Source: Streptomyces longispororuber
Lineage (GTDB): Bacteria > Actinomycetota > Actinomycetes > Streptomycetales > Streptomycetaceae
NCBI RefSeq assembly: GCF_024448165.1
Contig: NZ_JAMOLN010000100.1
Location: 1-36,526, forward strand
Reading direction: 5' to 3'
Length of the DNA: 36,526 nucleotides
The stretch's first letter is position 1. Each line of letters begins with the position of its first letter. Shown here piece by piece: positions 8,771 to 15,383 of this stretch. The notes below the pieces were generated by a model. That model did no database searches and was not told where the DNA came from. It worked only from the letters and a program-made list of their open reading frames with translations. A program made the translations under genes and the position numbers.

Positions 8771-10114
8771 ATGACGTCAGAGGCCGTCGAACGTGGCGAG
8801 CCGGCATCCGTGGCGGACCGCACGGAAAGCCTGCGCAGGGAAATGGTGAGGATCGAAAAGAGAGTCGCTCAGCTGAGCGACACCATCAGCCGTTCCGAGC
8901 GCAGATCCGGCCCCCTCCCCATGGAGGAATTCCTTCAGCCGCTGCGCCGCGCGAAATCCGCCTGGGATCACCGTCGAGCTGCCGGACAACCGCAGAAGAA
9001 AATCATCAAGGTCGTCGATCCGAGCGGAATCACGTTGCCCGCGCATTCCGCGCTGCGCCGTGAACCGCCCCGCAAGCCCGCCGACCAGCAACCCGACTAC
9101 CTGGAGAAGTTCGACAGCAGGACCCTGTACTACGACGCGTTCCGGCACGAAGACGGCGTGTGGCTCTCCGGCCCGCCGCTGCGCAATCTGCGTTCGGCGC
9201 TCGAAGGCGCGGACTGGCGTGTGGACGGCGTGCCCGTGAATGATTCCCTGTCCTTGAGCGACTGGGGCCGCACGCAACGCTCGCGCATCGTGGACGCACC
9301 TGACGGCAACGCATTGACGCTCACCGTGGGCGGTACCGCATTCTCCATGGACATCGCACCCGACGAATCGGACCTGTTCGCAGGACAGCGCGCCATCATC
9401 ACGGTGTCAAAGGACAATGATCTCGTCTGGCTCAAGGACTACCTGCACTACTACCACGTCGTTCACGGCGTGACGGGCATCGTCTTCTACGACAACAATT
9501 CGACCCGGTACTCCCCGCAGGACGTCGCGGACGCGATCGCCGAGGTCGACGGAATCACGACGGCGGTCGTCGTCGCCTGGAACTACCCCTGGGGTGCGGA
9601 GCGAGGCCCCAACAACGTCTGGGATTCCGACTACTGCCAGTATTCGTTGCTCGAACACGGAAGGTTCCGGTACCTGACCAAGGCGGCGGGCGTCATCAAC
9701 GCGGACATCGACGAACTCGTCCTGGCCGACGACGGCCGATCGGCTTTCGAGCATGCTGCGGAGTCCGAGACAGGCGTGGTCACCTACCACGGGCACTGGA
9801 TGGCCATGGCGACGTCGCACCCCATGAGCCCCACCCGGCAGCGGCGCTTCGTCGACTACCGTCACCGCACGGGCAAAGCCGCCACGGCCAAGTGGACGCT
9901 CCTGCCCGGCCACTTGGACTGGCGCACCACACAGTGGCGCGTGCACAGCGTCGACGGCTCCGGCGCCCAACCGACCACGCACCTCCACCACCGGCACTAC
10001 CAAGGCATCACCAACGGCTGGAAGTACGACCGGACCGAAGTCGTGGCGAAGCCGGGAGCCCACCTCTACGACGTGCGGATGAGCCGCGTCCTCGACCTGG
10101 TCTTCGACAACTGA
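8771..10114 (+). CDS. Glycosyltransferase, family 92-like (GT-A fold)
   Basis: 447 residues with a strong ribosome binding site (GGAGAGGGG) and ATG start. The N-terminus (about 15-50, RTESLRREMVRIEKRVAQLS) looks like a short coiled coil. The catalytic part begins near residue 210: KDNDLVWLKDYLHYYHVVHG followed by IVFYDNNST (D241) is the typical opening of GT92/GT2-like transferases ('kNE..yLpEWI.yH...Gv...yiYDN.S'). NADIDEL supplies the DxD metal/nucleotide site (D312, D314). A His-rich LHHRHYQG segment near residue 410 probably closes the active site. No signal or membrane segment is seen, so it is likely cytoplasmic. Donor and acceptor are unknown; its neighbours suggest a wall or capsule polymer. 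Confidence 0.8.
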   Translation: MTSEAVERGEPASVADRTESLRREMVRIEKRVAQLSDTISRSERRSGPLPMEEFLQPLRRAKSAWDHRRAAGQPQKKIIKVVDPSGITLPAHSALRREPPRKPADQQPDYLEKFDSRTLYYDAFRHEDGVWLSGPPLRNLRSALEGADWRVDGVPVNDSLSLSDWGRTQRSRIVDAPDGNALTLTVGGTAFSMDIAPDESDLFAGQRAIITVSKDNDLVWLKDYLHYYHVVHGVTGIVFYDNNSTRYSPQDVADAIAEVDGITTAVVVAWNYPWGAERGPNNVWDSDYCQYSLLEHGRFRYLTKAAGVINADIDELVLADDGRSAFEHAAESETGVVTYHGHWMAMATSHPMSPTRQRRFVDYRHRTGKAATAKWTLLPGHLDWRTTQWRVHSVDGSGAQPTTHLHHRHYQGITNGWKYDRTEVVAKPGAHLYDVRMSRVLDLVFDN

Positions 10115-10416
10115 AGCGCCGGAACACCGCGACGGAGTCGGCCACCGCCGACTTCGTCCACGGTTCGGTGATTCGTCCGAAGACACCATGCCGGAGTCGA
10201 GGACGACCAGTTGGACGCCGGACAGGCGCAGCCAAGCAGGCAGGGTGAGGGTGTTGCCTCACGCGGTGACCGCCACCGCAGCCATCCGAGTGAACGGCCG
10301 GGACCCGACGGCGCTCGCGCTCCCCGACGCGCGGATCGACGCGCACCGCGTGCCAGGGTGAGCCCACACCTTCGAGCAGCTATGCGATCTGGCCGAACTC
10401 CTGACTTGGATCCTCC
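10115..10416. other. 302-base spacer without a recognisable gene
   Basis: Short open frames exist on both strands, but none has a ribosome binding site or a sequence I recognise. Only a short imperfect hairpin (AGTCGG/CCGACT, about 10136-10153) follows the preceding gene. I cannot tell whether the region holds a decayed gene or the promoter of the next one. Confidence 0.5.
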
Positions 10417-12171
10417 GTGACCGCTCCACCCGAGGGCAAGCAGCTGCCCTACGTACCCGCCCCCTCTCCCTCGGCTCTCCCCACCACGCGGTCGGGTCGC
10501 GGCTTCCCATGGCGGACCCTCGCCGTCGTCCTCCCGGCGTGCTGGATCCTGCTCGCCGGGTGGAACCACCGCTGGATCGGCGACGACGGCCTGATCTACA
10601 CGCGGGTGGTCCGGCAGATCCTGGCGGGCAACGGCCCCGTCTTCAACATCGGCGAGCGCGTGGAGACCTCGACGGGCACGCTGTGGCAGTGGCTGGTGGC
10701 GGCCGCCGCCCTGCCGACCGGCAAGGATCCGGCGACCGTCGCCGTCTGGCTGGGGCTCGTCCTGTGCACCACCGGTTTCGTCCTCGCGCTGCTCGGCACC
10801 CTCACGCTGTACGGCAGACCGGCCCGGGTCGTTCCCCTGGGCGTGCTCGCCCTGCTGCCCGTACAGGCGACGTGGGACTACGCCACCTCGGGCCTGGAGA
10901 CCGGACTCGCCTTCTGCTGGCTGGGAGCGACCTGGTGGGCACTCGTCCACACCGGCCGCTCCGGTCGTCAACTCGTCCCGGCAGCCGTGCTGTTGGGGGC
11001 CGGCCCGCTGGTGCGCCCCGACCTGGCCCTGGTCACCGCCGTGTACGCGGTGGTTCTCTACGCGCTCGTCCGCCCGAGACTCCGGCACATGCTGACCGCG
11101 CTCGCCGCGGGGCTGGCACTGCCGGTCGGCTACGAGGTCTTCCGCGCCGGGTACTACGGCATCCTCGTCCCGCTCCCCGCGGTGACCAAGGAGGCGTCCT
11201 GGACACTGTGGGACCGGGGCCTGTTCTATCTCGCCGACTTCATCGCCCCGTACCATCTGTGGCTGCCGCTGGCGCTGGTCGCCGCTCTGGCCGTCCCGGT
11301 CGCGGCCGCGGTCCACGACGCGCCGGACGGACGCCGCACCTTGATCATCGCGGCTGCACCGGTCGCCGCCGGACTGGCCTCGGCCCTGTTCGTCACCAAG
11401 GTCGGCGGTGACTTCATGCACGGCAGGATGCTGCTGCCGGGCCTGTTCCTGGTACTGCTGCCCGGCTTTCTCGTCCCGCTCACCCGGACCACGGCCTCCG
11501 CACTCGTCGCGCTCACGGTCTGGGCCGGATCCTGCCTGCTCCTCTGGCGGCCCCCGCCCACGAGCGACGACGGCTCCCACTTCGTCGTGGACGAACACAC
11601 CGGCTACGTCGGCGCCACCGGCCAGGACCACCCGGTCACCCAGTCCGCGCACGCCGCGCGTACGTTCCTCTTCGCACGCGAGGTCCGGCGGCTGCAGGCA
11701 GCGGGCGAGCGGGTCGTCCTGATCGAGACCTCGTACGATCGGAAGGTCGAAGCCCTGCCGCTGTCCGCGCAGCGCCACCCCGGCGTTCGCTTCGCCGGCG
11801 TGGAAGCGCGCCTCGGCCACGTAGGGGTGGCGATCCCGCTGGACGAGACCGCCACCGACTCCCTGAGTCTGGCGAACCCGCTCGGCGCCCATACCCAGCC
11901 GGTCGTCTTCAGGAAGGCTGGCCACGAGAAGCCGATCGACCGAGCCTGGGTGATCGCCGACTACACGGACCCCTCACCCGCCGACTCCCCGGCCGTACGC
12001 GCCGCCCGCCACGCGCTGACCTGCGGCGCGATCGCCGAACTGCAGGACTCGTTCCGCACTCCGCTCACCGTCTCGCGCTTCTGGCACAACCTCACCGGGG
12101 CCTGGGAACGCACGCGACTGCGGATTCCCGCCGACCCGGTGGCGGCCGAGAGGACGTTCTGCGTCAAGTGA
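10417..12171 (+). CDS. Polytopic GT-C fold glycosyltransferase, AftB (GT89)-like
   Basis: 584 residues with a GTG start. A short cytoplasmic N-terminus is followed by about ten hydrophobic helices up to residue ~370 and an extracytoplasmic C-terminal domain. The first loop carries WNHRWIGDDGLIYTRVVRQI with acidic D56-D57, then GNGPVFNIGERVETSTGTLW. This loop pattern (paired Asp, then 'G.G.vfN.GeRVEg.t..LW') is that of mycobacterial arabinofuranosyltransferase AftB and relatives, which use lipid-phosphate-linked sugars outside the membrane. The C-terminal part has the relatives' features too (ARLGHVGVAIPLDETATDSLSLANPLG). The sugar is unknown: Streptomyces do not make mycobacterial arabinogalactan, so a different wall glycan is likely. 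The ribosome binding site is weak. Confidence 0.7.
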   Translation: MTAPPEGKQLPYVPAPSPSALPTTRSGRGFPWRTLAVVLPACWILLAGWNHRWIGDDGLIYTRVVRQILAGNGPVFNIGERVETSTGTLWQWLVAAAALPTGKDPATVAVWLGLVLCTTGFVLALLGTLTLYGRPARVVPLGVLALLPVQATWDYATSGLETGLAFCWLGATWWALVHTGRSGRQLVPAAVLLGAGPLVRPDLALVTAVYAVVLYALVRPRLRHMLTALAAGLALPVGYEVFRAGYYGILVPLPAVTKEASWTLWDRGLFYLADFIAPYHLWLPLALVAALAVPVAAAVHDAPDGRRTLIIAAAPVAAGLASALFVTKVGGDFMHGRMLLPGLFLVLLPGFLVPLTRTTASALVALTVWAGSCLLLWRPPPTSDDGSHFVVDEHTGYVGATGQDHPVTQSAHAARTFLFAREVRRLQAAGERVVLIETSYDRKVEALPLSAQRHPGVRFAGVEARLGHVGVAIPLDETATDSLSLANPLGAHTQPVVFRKAGHEKPIDRAWVIADYTDPSPADSPAVRAARHALTCGAIAELQDSFRTPLTVSRFWHNLTGAWERTRLRIPADPVAAERTFCVK

Positions 12172-12302
12172 CCTCGGGAGCAGGGATGTTGGCAACGAAC
12201 GTGGTTCACACGGGAAGTGTCGCCCCAACGGTTCGCCGAGTGCATGGCGCCGCAGTGGCCCACCAGGCACGAACTGCCCGATGACACGGCGACACTGTCC
12301 CC

Positions 12303-12686
12303 ATGGAGATACCTGTTGAGGCGGCAGCGGCCACCGCACTGATCGAGGTCGTCCGGATCACCGGCCTGCCGGCTGGACGAGGCGCCGCGTACCCCGGCCC
12401 CGCGACCGCCCACTGGACCGGCGCCGAGACGGCCGACGCCCTGGCCCTGATGGGCACGCTGCCCGGCAGCGAACAGCACCGCTGCGGCTTCTCGCCCGGC
12501 TGGGGCGTCCGCGCGTACGGGGACTCGCTCGACCAGGCCCTCTTCGAGGCGGCGTTCTGCTTCAACTGCCACGAGATCCGGCTGCAGGGAGCGGCCGTTC
12601 CGCCGTCGCTGACGACGCAGTTCTTCGACGCGGACACCGCGCCGGCGCAGGCTCTCCTCGCGCTCTTCCGCTCCACGGCACCCTGA
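12303..12686 (+). CDS. Hypothetical protein, 127 residues
   Basis: I do not recognise the family. The protein is soluble and has an RCGFSPGWGVRAYG segment followed by ALFEAAFCFNCHEIRL. The CFNCHE pair could form a small metal or disulfide site, but one CxxC alone is weak evidence. Codon use is normal for the region, so it is likely a real gene. No clear ribosome binding site precedes ATG 12303. It is followed by a strong hairpin shared with the convergent lipase gene. Confidence 0.55.
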   Translation: MEIPVEAAAATALIEVVRITGLPAGRGAAYPGPATAHWTGAETADALALMGTLPGSEQHRCGFSPGWGVRAYGDSLDQALFEAAFCFNCHEIRLQGAAVPPSLTTQFFDADTAPAQALLALFRSTAP

Positions 12687-12729
12687 GCCGCCCCGCCGCC
12701 TGCCGGGCAGCAGCGTGACACGTCAGAGT

Positions 12730-12757
12730 GGGCCCGGCCGCTTCAACGGCCGGGCCC
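12730..12757. terminator. Bidirectional terminator between hypothetical and lipase genes
   Basis: GGGCCCGGCCG (12730-12740) and CGGCCGGGCCC (12747-12757) form a perfect 11-bp stem with a 6-base loop (CTTCAA). It lies between convergent gene ends at 12686 and 12784. Confidence 0.85.
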
Positions 12758-12783
12758 GCCCCGGGAGCTCAGTGGTTCAGCGA

Positions 12784-13557
12784 TCAGGACGCGACGAACC
12801 GCGCGATCTGACCGAGGACGACGGTGTCCGTCAGGTACCCGATGTGGGTCTGGCAGGCCACGTTGTTGTTGGTCGCCCCGTCGAGCCGGGTGCTCGTGTA
12901 GGGAATGATGATGCCGTCGCACGCCGAGTACCAGGTGGCGTACTTGGTGGAGCCGGGCGTCTCGTCACCGGACGAGATCTGCGAGATGAACGAGGAGCCC
13001 GGGTACATCTGCTGGCAGGTCGTGTAGATCAGACAGGCGCCGGCGTACGTCGTGCCGTGGTTGGCGCCCGCGATCGAGGCGAGGTGGCTGACGCTGGTGT
13101 TGCCGCCCAGCACCTTCAGGTAGTACTGGCTGACGAGCCCGCCCATCGAGTGGTTGACGATGGCGACCTTGCTCGCGCCGGTCCGTGCCTTCACGGTGTC
13201 GACGTAGGAGGCGAGGCCCTGGGCGTTGGTGATGTTGTTGCCGTACGAGTTGTACTCGTAGGCGAAGAGGTTGGAGCTGGACCAGCCGTTGGCGCGGAAG
13301 ACGCTCATGGCGGTGACCCAGTTGGAGGCGCTGCCGGTGTAGCCGTGGACGAAGACGACCGGCGTACTGGTGGACAGTGGCTGCGCGGCGGCGGCCTGGG
13401 CGGTGGTCCGCGCGGCGGTGGCCTGCGCGACGGCGGCCGAGGCGGGGTCGGCGCCCGCCGTAGTCGTGGTGGAGGAGAAGAAGGCGAACGCGGCGGCGGT
13501 GGCCGCGAGTACGCCGAGCAGCCGGCGCGGGCGGTGCGAGGGACGGGTGGAGCCCAT
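12784..13557 (-). CDS. Secreted triacylglycerol lipase (alpha/beta hydrolase)
   Basis: 257 residues. The frame is open further upstream to 13743, but ATG 13557 has an excellent ribosome binding site (CAGGAGGGC) and starts a proper signal peptide: RPRRLL, a hydrophobic core to about residue 28, and cleavage near AGA (34-36) or slightly later. The mature enzyme has the oxyanion motif HGYTGS (from 71), the nucleophile elbow NHSMGG with S137, D214 in ACDGIIIP and H238 in CQTHIG. This order and length fit the extracellular Streptomyces/Pseudomonas-type lipases (family I or PF01674). Cysteines C175, C181, C213 and C235 could form disulfides. It should hydrolyse acylglycerols outside the cell. It is divergent from the chitinase operon. 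Confidence 0.9.
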   Translation of the reverse strand: MGSTRPSHRPRRLLGVLAATAAAFAFFSSTTTTAGADPASAAVAQATAARTTAQAAAAQPLSTSTPVVFVHGYTGSASNWVTAMSVFRANGWSSSNLFAYEYNSYGNNITNAQGLASYVDTVKARTGASKVAIVNHSMGGLVSQYYLKVLGGNTSVSHLASIAGANHGTTYAGACLIYTTCQQMYPGSSFISQISSGDETPGSTKYATWYSACDGIIIPYTSTRLDGATNNNVACQTHIGYLTDTVVLGQIARFVAS

Positions 13558-13789
13558 GGAGCCCTCCTGACGGGGGTGTGCGGGTGCTTGGTCCGGATCA
13601 GGGTGGGGGCAACGGGCCCGGGTGCCATCGGCGAAATCACCAGTGCGCGCAAGTCGTACCGCGACGGCACCCTTCTTAACACGCCTTGAATTAAGTACTG
13701 TTGGATCCCCCGGGAGGCCCACCGGGCGCTTTGCTGTGTTCAAGTCCTCGTGGACGTGGCCGCGTTGACGGCCATCTTGGTTTCATCTC

Positions 13790-13818
13790 TTGACGACTTT
13801 GGTGCAGACCTTTAGGTT
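13790..13818 (+). promoter_or_regulatory. Sigma-70-type promoter with a DasR-like (dre) site in its spacer
   Basis: TTGACG (13790-13795) and TAGGTT (13813-13818) are separated by exactly 17 bases, a near-ideal HrdB-type promoter for Streptomyces. Inside the spacer, TGGTGCAGACC (13800-13810) differs by one base from TGGTCCAGACC, a half of the 12-bp repeats known from Streptomyces chitinase promoters, and by two from the dre core TGGTCTAGACC bound by DasR, the N-acetylglucosamine-responsive GntR repressor. A repressor bound there would block polymerase. The downstream gene is a chitinase, which supports the reading. Binding itself is inferred. Confidence 0.7.
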
Positions 13819-13850
13819 CCCGTTCGCCACAGCTTCATGAATGCACCCGG

Positions 13851-13868
13851 TGTTCATACCCATGAACA
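13851..13868 (+). promoter_or_regulatory. Inverted repeat in the 5' leader of the chitinase operon
   Basis: TGTTCAT (13851-13857) and ATGAACA (13862-13868) are perfect 7-base arms around ACCC. It lies about 33 bases downstream of the -10 box, so it would be transcribed as a small hairpin or act as a second operator. Related TTCAT/ATGAA motifs occur at 13834-13841 and 13894-13899. Confidence 0.35.
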
Positions 13869-13914
13869 TCTGCACCCCCCATCAACGGCCTCCCATGAAG
13901 GGCTGTGAACCCCC

Positions 13915-15357
13915 GTGTCCCCGATGTTCCCGATGTCCCCCACGTTCTCCATAACCCCCCAGGCCCCCGCACCCGCTCACGCCTCCACCCGTAAAACCGC
14001 CCTGCGCGCCCTGCTCGCCACCGCCCTGCTCGCGGGATCGGCGACCGCACTCGCCGCGTCCCCCGCCTCCGCGGCCACCGGCACCATCACCGGACTCGGC
14101 GGCAAGTGTCTCGACGTCGCCGCGGCCAGCTCCGCGAACGGCACGGCCGTCCAGCTCTACGACTGCAACGGAACCGCCGCCCAGCAGTGGACCGTCGGCA
14201 CCGACGGGACCGTCCGCGCCCTCGGCAAGTGCCTTGACGTCACCGGCAATTCGACCGCCAACGGAGCCAGACTCCAGCTGTGGGACTGCGCGGGCAGCGC
14301 CAACCAGAAGTGGACCGTCACCGCCGCCCGTGACCTCGTGGGCCAGCAGTCCGGCAAGTGCGCCGACGTCACCGGCAACACCTCGGCGAACGGCACCCCG
14401 GTCCAGATCTGGAGCTGCACCGGCGCCGCCAACCAGAAGTGGACCGCGCCCAGCGGCGGCGGCACCACGCCCCCCGCGGCCGCGCCGATGGCCGTCGCCC
14501 CGTACCTCTACAACGGCTGGGGCAGCCCGCCCAACCCGGCCACCGTCATGAACGCCACCGGCGTCAAGTGGTTCACCCTCGCCTTCGTCCTCAGCAACGG
14601 CACCTGCAACCCCCAGTGGGACGGCGGCCGCCCGCTCACCGGCGGCGTCGACCAGCAGACCGTCAACACCGTCCGGGCGAACGGCGGCGACGTCATCCCC
14701 TCCTTCGGCGGCTACAGCGGCAACAAGCTGGAGAGCTCCTGCACCAGCGCCTCCGCGCTCGCCGGCGCGTACCAGAAGGTCATCGACGCGTACGGGCTCA
14801 AGGCCATCGACATCGACCTGGAGGCCGACGCCTACAGCAACGGGACCGTGCAGCAGCGCACGGTCGACGCGCTCAAGACGGTCAAGGCCAACAACCCGGG
14901 CATCAAGGTGTACGTCACCATCGGCACCGGCCAGTCAGGACCGGACACGAGCCTGATCAACCGGGCCGCCAACTCCGGTCTCACGGTGAACAGTTGGACC
15001 ATCATGCCGTTCGACTTCGGCGGTGCAGGCCAGAACATGGGGACGCTGACGACCCGGGCGGCCGAGGGCCTCAAGAACGCCCTCAAGAACGCGTACGGCT
15101 ACAGCGACGACCAGGCGTACCGCGGCATGGGCATCTCGTCCATGAACGGGATCACCGACGACAACGAGACCGTCACCCCCGCCGATTTCCAGACCATCCT
15201 CGGCTACGCGCAGCAGCACCACCTCGCGCGCCTGACGTTCTGGTCGGCGAACCGCGACCGGCCCTGCTCCGGCGCCTACCCGAACGACGACACCTGCTCG
15301 GGTGTGTCGCAGAGCGCCTGGCAGTTCACCGGCATCTTCGCCAAGTACACCGGCTGA
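13915..15357 (+). CDS. Secreted GH18 chitinase with N-terminal CBM13 (ricin-B-type) module
   Basis: 480 residues from GTG 13915; ATG 13924 or 13933 are alternative starts. The signal peptide covers roughly 24-53 (basic STRKTALR, hydrophobic core, ASPASA). Residues ~56-178 form a CBM13 beta-trefoil with three GKC(L/A)DV...Q(Q/K)W repeats, which binds sugars. A GGGTTPP linker leads to the GH18 domain (191-480): IPSFGGY is the substrate-binding strand and AIDIDLE carries the catalytic acid E303 behind D299 and D301. The first Asp of the family's DxxDxDxE is replaced by Lys (K296). It should cleave chitin or related N-acetylglucosamine polymers outside the cell. It is the first gene of a three-gene tandem and follows a DasR-like promoter. 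Confidence 0.88.
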   Translation: MSPMFPMSPTFSITPQAPAPAHASTRKTALRALLATALLAGSATALAASPASAATGTITGLGGKCLDVAAASSANGTAVQLYDCNGTAAQQWTVGTDGTVRALGKCLDVTGNSTANGARLQLWDCAGSANQKWTVTAARDLVGQQSGKCADVTGNTSANGTPVQIWSCTGAANQKWTAPSGGGTTPPAAAPMAVAPYLYNGWGSPPNPATVMNATGVKWFTLAFVLSNGTCNPQWDGGRPLTGGVDQQTVNTVRANGGDVIPSFGGYSGNKLESSCTSASALAGAYQKVIDAYGLKAIDIDLEADAYSNGTVQQRTVDALKTVKANNPGIKVYVTIGTGQSGPDTSLINRAANSGLTVNSWTIMPFDFGGAGQNMGTLTTRAAEGLKNALKNAYGYSDDQAYRGMGISSMNGITDDNETVTPADFQTILGYAQQHHLARLTFWSANRDRPCSGAYPNDDTCSGVSQSAWQFTGIFAKYTG

Positions 15358-15383
15358 CGGCCCACCCCCCACAGGAGACCTCC

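Larger units (their letters stand above)
13558..13914. other. Divergent intergenic region, lipase / chitinase operon
   Basis: 357 bases with lower GC than its surroundings and no convincing gene. It holds the chitinase promoter and a hairpin (separate entries). A weak inverted repeat CTTAA (13675-13679) / TTAAG (13691-13695) lies in the part nearer the lipase. The lipase promoter itself could not be placed. Confidence 0.6.

Noticed and set aside
10115..10416. Decayed gene between the two glycosyltransferase genes
   Set aside because: Short frames on both strands gave no recognisable sequence, so I left the stretch as unassigned.
10066..11925. 619-codon open frame on the minus strand over the AftB-like gene
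   Set aside because: Low-complexity Arg/Gly/Gln-rich product, antisense to a clear membrane protein; no ribosome binding site or family signature.
13558..13743. Longer N-terminus for the lipase
   Set aside because: The extension would put 62 residues before a perfect signal peptide; the internal ATG has the strong ribosome binding site.
14358..15383. Upstream extension of the beta-helix protein frame
   Set aside because: This part is an Arg/His-rich shadow of the chitinase. The real protein begins at GTG 15384 with a ribosome binding site and a signal peptide.
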